DNA of 7,733 bases, taken from assembly GCA_003486795.1 (NCBI GenBank), contig DNFX01000011.1, positions 1 to 7,733 of the forward strand, in the 5' to 3' direction. This stretch comes from Actinomycetota bacterium. Lineage in GTDB: Bacteria; Actinomycetota; Humimicrobiia; Humimicrobiales; Humimicrobiaceae. Below the pieces are notes generated by a model, which was given only the letters and a program-made list of their open reading frames with translations, made no database searches and was not told the origin of the DNA. Positions 1 to 6,580 of the stretch are shown here, one piece after another. The stretch's first letter is position 1; every line of letters begins with the position of its first letter. The translations under genes were made by a program, and so were the position numbers.

Positions 1-333
1 ACGCTTAACCAGCTTGCCTTAAAATTAAGTGGCGGCAATCAGCAGAAAGTATTATTCGGTAAATGCCTGTTTGCAGAGCCCGAGCTGCTTATTCTTGACG
101 AGCCTACGAAGGGAATTGATGTCGGTTCCAAGGAAGAGATATATGAACTTATTGACAGACTGGTGGAACAGGGCATGACGATAATACTGATATCTTCAGA
201 AATAGAGGAAATCTGTAAACTTTCAGACAGAGTAATTGTTATGGTAAAAGGTCAAATCAAAGATGAATATAAAGGTGATATGATAAATGAAAGAGACATC
301 ACAAGCTGCTACCTACAAACTGAAACGAGATAA
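1..333 (+). CDS. Sugar-type ABC transporter ATP-binding protein, C-terminal part (5' end outside window)
   Basis: The frame is open from base 1 to TAA at 331-333 and gives the last 110 residues of an ABC ATPase. Visible motifs in order are the signature LSGGNQQK (residues 9-16 of the fragment), Walker B LLILDEP with D-loop TKGIDVG just after it, and the ISSE segment where most ABC proteins carry the H-loop histidine. LSGGNQQK plus ISSE instead of a histidine is typical of the second nucleotide-binding domain of the double-domain RbsA/MglA/XylG proteins, so the full gene is probably about 500 codons. It would energise import through the two permeases that follow, on the cytoplasmic face of the membrane. 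The last 47 bases overlap the first permease, which indicates one transcript and likely translational coupling. The family call is firm. The transported substrate cannot be read from this part. Confidence 0.95.
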   Translation, partial: TLNQLALKLSGGNQQKVLFGKCLFAEPELLILDEPTKGIDVGSKEEIYELIDRLVEQGMTIILISSEIEEICKLSDRVIVMVKGQIKDEYKGDMINERDITSCYLQTETR

Positions 334-1279
334 TGAGAATCTAAGTAATTTAATAAGGACATATGCAGTATGGCTCATACTTTTGCTGCTTATCGTAATA
401 ATGTCTTTTATATCTCCGGTATTTTTTTCACTTAGAAATTTTATAACGGTATTTAAAAACATAGGTCCTTTCTCTGTTGTGGCTGTCGGGCTTACATTTG
501 TTTTTCTGGGCGGAGGTTTTGATTTAAGCCAGGGAGCTGTTCTTCTTCTTACCTCAACAATAATTGTAAATCTTAATCCTACAAACAGCCTGTCTTTTAT
601 CGGCAGTTTTCTTTTATGCATACTTGTTGCAGCGGTTATTGGAGCAATAAACGGATATTTTATCGGTATGCAGCGCATGAATGCTTTTATAACGACACTT
701 GGAATGCGCTATATACTCGGTGCTCTTATTTATATAGTTACTTCAGGTGCAGTCATAAGTGCTGCAAGTAAAAGTCATATACTTGAGGCATTAGGGCTTA
801 ACAGCGTATTCAGGATTCCCATACAGACAATAATAGTTGCGGTGATAATAGTAATCTGCTGGTTTGTTGTCAGGTTTACTGCTTATTCAAGAGAGGTAAA
901 GATAGTGGGAAGCTCTCTTTTTGTAAGCAGATTTACCGGACTTAAATTCGGCAGAATACAGCTATCCACTTATGTAATAAATGCAGTTCTTGCAGGAATT
1001 GCAGGAATTCTGGTCGGAAGCCAGATGTCATATGTAGTTCCCACTCTTACATGGAATTACGATTTTGATGCGATTACTGCATGTGCTGTCGGCGGAATAA
1101 GTCTTTCAGGAGGCAGGGGAAGCATTATGAATACCCTTGCAGGAGTAATGCTTATAGGTTTTATTAATAATGCAATGGTCCTTCTGGGTCTGGCTACAGC
1201 ATGGCAATCGATTTTTAAAGGCCTGGTTCTTTTAATTGCTATTATCATAGACATGCAGATAAAGAAAAGATATGAATAA
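287..1279 (+). CDS. RbsC-type ABC transporter permease (first of two)
   Basis: This 330-residue membrane protein belongs to the branched-chain/ribose permease family (BPD_transp_2, RbsC-like). About 8-10 hydrophobic segments start at residue ~25 after a charged cytoplasmic N-terminus. Family motifs are GGFDLSQGAV (76-85, usually GGIDLSVGS), GAINGYFIG...NAFITTLGM (119-140), and DAITACAVGGISLSGGRGS (261-279), the loop thought to contact the ATPase. The ATG at 287 is chosen because AGGTGAT (273-279) lies 7 bases upstream and the next methionine (residue 39) is inside the first membrane helix. The gene starts inside the ATPase gene. With the second, clearly different permease it probably forms a heterodimeric channel, as in LsrC/LsrD-like systems. 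Substrate is unknown; simple sugars, polyols and related small polar molecules are usual for the family. Confidence 0.95.
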   Translation: MKETSQAATYKLKRDNENLSNLIRTYAVWLILLLLIVIMSFISPVFFSLRNFITVFKNIGPFSVVAVGLTFVFLGGGFDLSQGAVLLLTSTIIVNLNPTNSLSFIGSFLLCILVAAVIGAINGYFIGMQRMNAFITTLGMRYILGALIYIVTSGAVISAASKSHILEALGLNSVFRIPIQTIIVAVIIVICWFVVRFTAYSREVKIVGSSLFVSRFTGLKFGRIQLSTYVINAVLAGIAGILVGSQMSYVVPTLTWNYDFDAITACAVGGISLSGGRGSIMNTLAGVMLIGFINNAMVLLGLATAWQSIFKGLVLLIAIIIDMQIKKRYE

Positions 1280-1286
1280 GAAAATC

Positions 1287-1304
1287 ATCCAAAAAATATT
1301 GGAT
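1287..1304 (+). other. Small intercistronic hairpin between the two permease genes
   Basis: ATCCAA (1287-1292) and TTGGAT (1299-1304) form a perfect 6-bp stem with a 6-base A-rich loop, starting 8 bases after the stop codon of the first permease. No T-run follows, so it is not a standard terminator. It could mark an RNA processing or stability point within the operon. Short stems like this also arise by chance in A+T-rich spacers. Confidence 0.3.
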
Positions 1305-1363
1305 AGACGATATATAAAAAAATAATAAAAAGCTAAAAAACATGAATTTGGCAGAGGTAATAA

Positions 1364-2353
1364 ATGGCTACTGAAAACATGCAAAATAAAAAACTGGAAG
1401 ATTCATATAAAAAGAATATCTCAGCTTTAAGTGTATTCTACAACTTAAGGATCTTAATTCTTATTATTATTGCCATAGTACTTTTCTCGGTACTTTCAAA
1501 AGGATTTTTTACACTTCAGACCCTTAATTCAATTCTTTCCCTGATGTCTGCTTACGGAGTAATTGCAATCGGTCAGACTCTTGTAATACTTGTCGGGGAT
1601 CTGGACCTTTCAGTCGGTGGTATTATGTCAATCTCAGGACTTCTGCTGATAAAAATGATGCCCTATGGAATAACTGTTGCTATTTTTTCATCGATACTTG
1701 CAGGCATAATCATAGGATTGATAAATGGTCTTATAATAACAAGATTTAAGGTCAATTCAATTATTGCAACAATAGGAATGAATTTTTTACTTTTGGGTAT
1801 TGCAAATCTAATATCAGAGGGGACGATTCATCTCAGCAACAACCCTGTTGTAACATTTGGTAACCGGGTTATATGGTATATTCCTTATATAGCTATAATC
1901 TATATAGCTCTTACTCTTCTTATCCAGTATATACTGAAAAGAACGATTTTCGGTATAAAATTATATTGTGTCGGTTCAAGCAGGGTATCATGTGAGCTTT
2001 CTGGTATTAATGACAGAAACATAGTTCTTCTGACTTTTATTCTGTCAGGTTTATTTGCAAGTCTCGGTGGTTTATTATATACGGCAAAACTTGCGGCAGC
2101 GAGTCCACTTATAGGTGGAGATGTTCCGATTTATGTAATAACTGCAGTTTTGCTTGGAGGAACTACTCTGGGAGGAGGTTATGGGGATTCTGTAAAAACA
2201 TTTTCAGGAATACTCTTAATAACCTTAATAACAAAAGGTCTTACTGTCCTTAATGTGGCAGCATATTTCCAGAATATGATAATAGGAATTATTCTGATTC
2301 TGCTTTTATTTATAGGCAGGAGGCTGACAGCAAGAAGCAGACTTTTTGTTTGA
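1364..2353 (+). CDS. RbsC-type ABC transporter permease (second of two)
   Basis: This is a 329-residue RbsC-family permease with about 8-10 membrane segments from residue ~27 on and a basic C-terminal end (RRLTARSR, 319-326). Family motifs are GDLDLSVGG (78-86), GLINGLIITRFKVNSIIATIGM-like (118-139, key residues G118, N121-G122, N131, T136-G138), and VLLGGTTLGGGYGDS (262-276). It differs from the preceding permease along its whole length apart from these motifs, so the pair is an old duplication or a designed heterodimer rather than a recent tandem copy. The ATG at 1364 has AGAGGT (1353-1358) 5 bases upstream. An ATG at 1342 is out of frame. It works with the ATPase and first permease as the membrane part of an importer. 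The periplasmic or lipoprotein binding protein is not in the window. Confidence 0.95.
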   Translation: MATENMQNKKLEDSYKKNISALSVFYNLRILILIIIAIVLFSVLSKGFFTLQTLNSILSLMSAYGVIAIGQTLVILVGDLDLSVGGIMSISGLLLIKMMPYGITVAIFSSILAGIIIGLINGLIITRFKVNSIIATIGMNFLLLGIANLISEGTIHLSNNPVVTFGNRVIWYIPYIAIIYIALTLLIQYILKRTIFGIKLYCVGSSRVSCELSGINDRNIVLLTFILSGLFASLGGLLYTAKLAAASPLIGGDVPIYVITAVLLGGTTLGGGYGDSVKTFSGILLITLITKGLTVLNVAAYFQNMIIGIILILLLFIGRRLTARSRLFV

Positions 2354-2376
2354 ATAATAATTGTTTAATTATTATT
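2353..2376 (+). other. A/T-only hairpin overlapping the stop of the second permease
   Basis: AATAATAATT (2353-2362) and AATTATTATT (2367-2376) form a perfect 10-bp stem with the 4-base loop GTTT. The first paired base is the last base of the stop codon TGA. The stem has no G or C pair and no T-run follows, so it is weak as a terminator. It lies exactly where the transporter genes end and the enzyme genes begin, and could tune the relative amounts of the two parts. Confidence is limited because A/T-only repeats are common in such spacers. Confidence 0.35.
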
Positions 2377-2439
2377 ATTGGAAATTAAATTGTAGTGTTT
2401 GTCTGGACTTATATGCATAAAGCTTAAAGTATTAAAATT

Positions 2440-2445
2440 TATAAT
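2440..2445 (+). promoter_or_regulatory. Possible internal -10 element ahead of the NagB-like gene
   Basis: A perfect TATAAT lies in the 118-base spacer, 26 bases before the start codon of the NagB-like gene. No convincing -35 box sits 16-18 bases upstream (ATAAAG at 2417-2422). TTGTCT at 2399-2404 is 35 bases away and too far. In so A+T-rich a spacer a TATAAT may be chance. It is listed as a candidate for separate expression of the enzyme genes. Confidence 0.2.
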
Positions 2446-2471
2446 GTTTTAGAAGTTGCGGGGTAAGTGAA

Positions 2472-3407
2472 ATGAGTGATTTTAAATTCAATCCAGCTGA
2501 TTTTGTTCCTTTCAGAGATAGTGCAGTACTGGAAAAAGTCAGAAAAATCCACGGTAAAGATCTTGAGAAGTATTCCAATGACAAGATGAAAATCAAGGTC
2601 ATTAAGAATCCTCATCCGATAATTATAGGAGATATCTTTACGAGGATAAAAATGTCGGATGATCTTGATATGCGACAGGTTTTAATACTTGGCAATCCTG
2701 AACCTGAAACATATATTCCGGTTGCCGAGCTCATTAATTATCACAAAGTTAATTGCCGTAATGTTTATTTGTTTGCAATGGATGAATGGGCTGATGAAAA
2801 TGGTAATATAGCACCGACAAACTATAAGGCAGGTTTTGCACACTCGCTTCTGAATTATTTTTATTATCAGATAGATGAAAAACTTCGAATGCCTCTTGAT
2901 CATGTTTTTTATCCTACCAATGAGAACATAAAAGATTATTCAAAACTTATTACTGAAAAGGGAGAGGGAGGAGCTGACGTCTGCTACTCAAGCCCTGGAT
3001 GGACAGGACATATTGCTTTTGTTGATCCATCAGAGGAGTTTTTAACTGATGATATCAATGAATACCTGCAGATGGATGCCAGGATTGTAACACTGCATCC
3101 ACTTACAATCTGTCAGAATTCTCTGCATGGTATTTTTGGCCAGTCGGGCGACATTGCCAATGTGCCTCCCAAAGCAGCAACTATTGGTCCCGGCGATGTT
3201 GCCCGTTCCAGGGTAAGGATAGAGCTTCATTCGCTTCAGACTATGGGTACATTTGTTTCATGGCAGAGAATGACATCAAGGCTGATTCTGCTGGGACCAG
3301 TTACTCCTTATGTGCCAAGTTCTATTTTTCAGATTCTGGAAACCCAGGTTTATGTAAGTGAGGAAATAGCCGCTCCTTTTGAATGCTGGGAGACAGTAGG
3401 GTATTAA
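2472..3407 (+). CDS. NagB/6-phosphogluconolactonase-superfamily protein with altered active-site motifs
   Basis: This 311-residue protein has the fold-specific landmarks of glucosamine-6-phosphate deaminase/isomerase. FAMDEW (101-106) matches the NagB FNMDEY segment with its catalytic Asp. GWTGHIAFVDP (176-186) matches NagB G-x-x-D-G-H-I-A-F-N-E-P. PPKAATIGPGDV (232-243) matches the NagB PKYALTVGVGTLL segment. Two key places differ: the phosphate-binding loop (PTGGTP in NagB) reads GNPEPET (74-80), and the Asp before Gly-His is Thr178, with the later Glu replaced by Asp185. The N-terminus carries about 45 extra residues compared with E. coli NagB (266 aa). ATG 2472 follows GGGGTAAGTG (2460-2469). 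It is cytoplasmic. Superfamily membership is well supported, but true glucosamine-6-phosphate deaminase activity is doubtful. The protein may act on a different sugar-like or non-phosphorylated substrate. Confidence 0.85.
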   Translation: MSDFKFNPADFVPFRDSAVLEKVRKIHGKDLEKYSNDKMKIKVIKNPHPIIIGDIFTRIKMSDDLDMRQVLILGNPEPETYIPVAELINYHKVNCRNVYLFAMDEWADENGNIAPTNYKAGFAHSLLNYFYYQIDEKLRMPLDHVFYPTNENIKDYSKLITEKGEGGADVCYSSPGWTGHIAFVDPSEEFLTDDINEYLQMDARIVTLHPLTICQNSLHGIFGQSGDIANVPPKAATIGPGDVARSRVRIELHSLQTMGTFVSWQRMTSRLILLGPVTPYVPSSIFQILETQVYVSEEIAAPFECWETVGY

Positions 3408-3494
3408 TTTTAAAAAGTTTCATGATAATTTCATAAGCGAACTTTATCCGTTTATGGATTATTGTAAAAATAAAAAACTATAAGGTAAATAATA

Positions 3495-4796
3495 ATGACA
3501 GACATCAGGGAAATAGAGAAATGGCTTAAAGAGAAAGAGGATTATATCCTGTCTTTTTTATCTGGGCTTATTTCTGTAAATACAGTGAATCTTCCGCCGG
3601 GAGGTAATGAAAAACAGGGACAGGAGTTTATTTATAATAGAATCTCAAAAGATTTTCCTGAAAAAAATATAGATCTGTTTGATATCGATGAAGTTAATGG
3701 AATCAGAAAAAACCCTTTCTTTTTCCCTACAATTGACGGAGTTATGAAGAATTATAAAGACAGGCCGAATCTTGTTGTAAAACTTGAAGGGTTTGGCGAA
3801 GGCAGAAATCTTGCTTTTTCCGGACATATAGATACTATGCCTGATTATGGCAAGAAGTGGACAGTTTTTGAAGATCCGTATAGCGGCAAAATAAAGGATG
3901 GGAAAATGTACGGAAGAGGAGCTGCCGATATGAAGGCCGGAACTCTTGCAGGTTTTATCGCATTGCAGTGTCTGAAGGATCTGAACATAAAACTAAAAGG
4001 GAATGTTTTTGCAGAAAGTGTTGTTGATGAAGAAAACGGGGGTGTCAATGGCACAATAGCAGCAAGACTTAGAAACCCTGATATTGATTTTGCAATTGTT
4101 CCGGAACTGACAAATCTTAAAGTGGGAATTGAAACACTTGGCGGGACTGACTGGAAAGTTACTGTATCTGAAAAAGGAGTAGGCGGGATAGGCGCCGATA
4201 CTGACCTGAGTAATCCGATTTATAAGTTAAGCAGAATTGCTCTTGCTCTTGAAAAATATGATGAGATTATAAAAGGTATTAAAGTACCATCATCTTATAG
4301 TGAAGATCTGAAAATAAAGCTGCTCACATATCAGTTTTATTCAGGAGGCTCTACTTATCTTGAGTCGGGTGCTGTTCCCACAGAAGGACATATCTATTTC
4401 TGGCTGGAAGCTTATTCATATATGGATGAGGAAAGTTACAAAAAAGACTTTCTTGATTTTATGAAAAAGGAATTGGGAAAATATGAAGAATTTAAGAATA
4501 GTTTCCCAAAAATAGAAAATGTAATAAGATTTTTATACGGGCACAAAACTGACACTTGCCATGCAGCTATGCAATCAATTAAAAAAGCTTACAGCAGGCT
4601 TGGCCTAACCTATAAAGAAGAAGGAATTCCTTATTCCACTGATGCTTTTGCATTCAGGAAGGTCAGCAATACTGAAGTTGTTATTCTTGGTCCTGTGGGG
4701 GCAAATCCGCATGGTATTGACGAATATGTTGATATAGATAGCGTATTCAGTCTTATAAAAATCATGGTACTTACTGCCATTGACTATTGCTCATAA
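3495..4796 (+). CDS. M20-family metallohydrolase (ArgE/DapE/ACY1/CPG2 type)
   Basis: This 433-residue protein is of usual length for a di-zinc M20 amidohydrolase or peptidase. The catalytic-domain motifs are SGHIDTMP (109-116; ligand H111, catalytic D113), DGKMYGRGAADMKAG (135-149; bridging ligand D145), SVVDEENGG (175-183; base E179 and ligand E180), VPELT (202-206; probable ligand E204, where most relatives have EPT), and NPHGIDEYV (404-412; ligand H406). All metal ligands appear present. The lid/dimerisation part (about 215-330) begins with EKGVGGIG (226-233), where many relatives have a GxxxH motif whose histidine completes the partner's active site; I see no histidine there. No signal peptide is seen, so it is cytoplasmic. 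ATG 3495 has AAGGT (3482-3486) 8 bases upstream. It likely cleaves an N-acyl or peptide-like bond in the imported compound. The exact substrate is unknown. Confidence 0.93.
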   Translation: MTDIREIEKWLKEKEDYILSFLSGLISVNTVNLPPGGNEKQGQEFIYNRISKDFPEKNIDLFDIDEVNGIRKNPFFFPTIDGVMKNYKDRPNLVVKLEGFGEGRNLAFSGHIDTMPDYGKKWTVFEDPYSGKIKDGKMYGRGAADMKAGTLAGFIALQCLKDLNIKLKGNVFAESVVDEENGGVNGTIAARLRNPDIDFAIVPELTNLKVGIETLGGTDWKVTVSEKGVGGIGADTDLSNPIYKLSRIALALEKYDEIIKGIKVPSSYSEDLKIKLLTYQFYSGGSTYLESGAVPTEGHIYFWLEAYSYMDEESYKKDFLDFMKKELGKYEEFKNSFPKIENVIRFLYGHKTDTCHAAMQSIKKAYSRLGLTYKEEGIPYSTDAFAFRKVSNTEVVILGPVGANPHGIDEYVDIDSVFSLIKIMVLTAIDYCS

Positions 4797-4819
4797 AGAT
4801 ATCTGAAAGTACGTTATCT

Positions 4820-4825
4820 TATAAT
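4820..4825 (+). promoter_or_regulatory. Possible -10 element ahead of the MttB-like gene
   Basis: A perfect TATAAT lies 30 bases before the ATG of the methyltransferase gene and would give a short leader of roughly 20-25 bases. No -35 box is found at normal spacing (AGATAT at 4797-4802). TTGACT at 4780-4785 is 34 bases upstream, which is too far. It may be a chance match, but a separate short transcript would help explain the missing Shine-Dalgarno of this gene. Confidence 0.2.
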
Positions 4826-4843
4826 CTTTATAAAATTTGAAAA

Positions 4844-4867
4844 TTCTCTTAAAAAATGCTAAGAGGA
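4844..4867 (+). promoter_or_regulatory. Hairpin enclosing the start codon of the MttB-like gene
   Basis: TTCTCTTA (4844-4851) can pair with TAAGAGGA (4860-4867) in an 8-bp stem with one G-U pair. The 8-base loop AAAAATGC contains the ATG (4856-4858). No Shine-Dalgarno sequence lies upstream of that ATG, unlike the other genes here. The only purine-rich ribosome-binding-like stretch, AAGAGGA, forms the 3' arm of the stem, after the start codon. This arrangement could control translation initiation. The pairing is seen directly; the function is inference. Confidence 0.45.
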
Positions 4868-6331
4868 ATAATAAAACTATTTGAAGACAGTGAACTCGAC
4901 AAACTCCATTATTCGATTCTTGATGTACTTGAGAAGACCGGCTTAAAAATTGACGGATTATTTTTGCTGAAAGCTCTTGCTGAATCAGGATGTAAGGTTG
5001 ACTTTGAGAAAAGAAGAGCCTGGTTCAGGCCTGAAATAGTGGAAGGGCAGCTTATGCAGCAGAAAGATCGTTACAAACTTGTACGTTCTTCTCTTACTTA
5101 TCCTTTCTGCAGGGAACTTAGGACAAATGATATTGCAAGTCCTGATGACTTTAGTGTAGATTACGGATTTAATGTAGTATGGGCTTATGATTATCCGAGC
5201 GGCAGATACAGAAACCCGACAGTTAAAGATCAGGTGGATATGATTAAGTTGGGGGATTCTCTCGATTGTGTAAAATATGTCAATATTCCTTATGTGTGCT
5301 CAGAATTTGATTCCAAAACTGAAACAATCGAATCTGCAAGGCTTTTACTTTTAAATACTGCAAAACCCGGGGTGGTAGAAGTAAATAATGCAGCACAGGT
5401 AAAATATCTGGCTGAGCTTGCATATCTGGCTGCTGATAATAATATGGAGAAAATAAGAACAGACCCTCCTGTGATTACTTATGTTTACTGCACAACATCA
5501 CCTTTAAAAATTGATCAGAGATCCTGCGGTGTGCTTGAGGAGAGCCTGAAATACGGTTTTCCTGTCTGTTTTGCACCTATGCCCATTCTGGGTGGAACAA
5601 CTCCTGCTACTCCGGCCGGGAGTATAGTTATTGCTGCTGCAGAAATAATTGGTGGTATAACTGCAGCATCTCTGTTATATCCTGAGCATTTTTATTTCGG
5701 CTGTTCAATAAGCGGCGAGATGGATATGCATACAACTAATATAAGATTTTCTACTCCTGCTGCGATACTTACTGATGCAGGTCTTCATCAGCTATTCAGA
5801 TATAAATACGGTATTGTATTAAATGTCGAACCTGCCTATATTGAAGCTAAATCTCCTGGAATTCAGGCAGCTATGCTTAAAATATTCAGACAGATGGCTC
5901 TGGGATGTACGGCAGGAAGCTCATTGCCAGTCGGAACACTTGATAATGCTTCAGCATTTTCACCAGTCCAGGCAATGATTGATCTTGAGTTTAATCAGGC
6001 ATATTACAAATTCCTCAGGGGAATAGAAGTTAATGATAAGACAATTGATCTTGATCTGATTCATGATATCGGATTTTCTGAAAAGGCTAATTATCTCGGA
6101 AGCAGACAGACTGCTGATTTCTTTAGAGACATATTCTGGAATACAGAACTTTTTGATACCAGTTACAGAAAAAATGAATTTTACAAACCATCTGATATGG
6201 ATAATGAGCTGCTTGAAAAAGCAGACAGAAAATGGAAATCAATACTTGCAGATGCAAAGGAACCTGAAATAAGCGATATCTTTAAAAGAAAAGTAGATGA
6301 TATTGTAAATGCTGCAATAAGAGACCTTTAA
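4856..6331 (+). CDS. MttB-family (COG5598) methyltransferase, non-pyrrolysine type
   Basis: This 491-residue protein belongs to the trimethylamine methyltransferase superfamily. The N-terminal segment ELDKLHYSILDVLEKTGLKI (13-32) is the usual family opening. MPILGGTTPATPAGS (242-256) is the hallmark loop, followed by GEMDMHT (287-293). EAKSPGIQAAMLK (330-342) corresponds to the family's D-(A/S)-K-x-x-x-x-QAAxEK segment near the active site. LGSRQTADFFRDIFWNTELFD (starting 414) matches the C-terminal HTxxxxRxExWxPxLxDR-like region, with Gln where His is usual. There is no in-frame TAG, so it is not a pyrrolysine enzyme. Characterised relatives of this kind (MtgB and homologues) transfer a methyl group from glycine betaine, proline betaine, carnitine or similar quaternary amines to a corrinoid protein. 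No such partner gene is next to it. An in-frame TAA at 4850-4852 makes ATG 4856 the only canonical start, yet it lacks a Shine-Dalgarno. It is the last gene of the operon. Confidence 0.92.
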   Translation: MLRGIIKLFEDSELDKLHYSILDVLEKTGLKIDGLFLLKALAESGCKVDFEKRRAWFRPEIVEGQLMQQKDRYKLVRSSLTYPFCRELRTNDIASPDDFSVDYGFNVVWAYDYPSGRYRNPTVKDQVDMIKLGDSLDCVKYVNIPYVCSEFDSKTETIESARLLLLNTAKPGVVEVNNAAQVKYLAELAYLAADNNMEKIRTDPPVITYVYCTTSPLKIDQRSCGVLEESLKYGFPVCFAPMPILGGTTPATPAGSIVIAAAEIIGGITAASLLYPEHFYFGCSISGEMDMHTTNIRFSTPAAILTDAGLHQLFRYKYGIVLNVEPAYIEAKSPGIQAAMLKIFRQMALGCTAGSSLPVGTLDNASAFSPVQAMIDLEFNQAYYKFLRGIEVNDKTIDLDLIHDIGFSEKANYLGSRQTADFFRDIFWNTELFDTSYRKNEFYKPSDMDNELLEKADRKWKSILADAKEPEISDIFKRKVDDIVNAAIRDL

Positions 6332-6385
6332 ATTGTGAAATTAATGATCTGCAAACCATAATGATAAAAAATAAAATTAGAATTT

Positions 6386-6414
6386 AAAAAAGCCCGCCAG
6401 GATGAGGCTTTTTT
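6386..6414 (+). terminator. Rho-independent terminator ending the transporter/enzyme operon
   Basis: AAAAAAGCC (6386-6394) pairs perfectly with GGCTTTTTT (6406-6414) around an 11-base loop. One further T-A pair (6385/6415) extends the stem. The T-run lies on the 3' arm, and the matching A-run means it could also work on the minus strand. It begins 55 bases after the stop of the MttB-like gene, with no gene between. This is the clearest terminator in the window. Confidence 0.85.
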
Positions 6415-6531
6415 AGAACAAATTTCTTGTTGGCACATTTAAATTGACTTTCATTTATTACCCTCATTGATTTAAATAATTTCATTTATGTTATTTAAAG
6501 TAGTAAAATATTATAAATATTATTATATAAC

Positions 6532-6537
6532 TATAAT
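6532..6537 (+). promoter_or_regulatory. Possible -10 element for the structured leader and AmaP-like gene
   Basis: A perfect TATAAT would start transcription at about 6544, roughly 37 bases ahead of the first stem of the structured region. The -35 position at 17-base spacing reads TATTAT, a poor match. The surrounding sequence is almost pure A/T, so a chance match is quite possible. Confidence 0.25.
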
Positions 6538-6580
6538 AGCAAAAAAATTATATAGTATTAAATTAGTACTTTCTTTGTTT

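Noticed and set aside
313..678. 121-codon minus-strand open frame
   Set aside because: It is antisense to the first permease, whose family motifs are clear; it reflects codon bias rather than a gene. The other minus-strand frames under genes are rejected for the same reason.
4780..4785. TTGACT as a -35 box
   Set aside because: It is inside the end of the M20 gene and 34 bases from the nearest TATAAT (4820-4825), and no -10 lies at normal spacing.
6063..6272. 69-codon open frame inside the MttB-like gene
   Set aside because: It is in another frame of a well-supported gene, has no convincing ribosome-binding site, and its protein has no family features.
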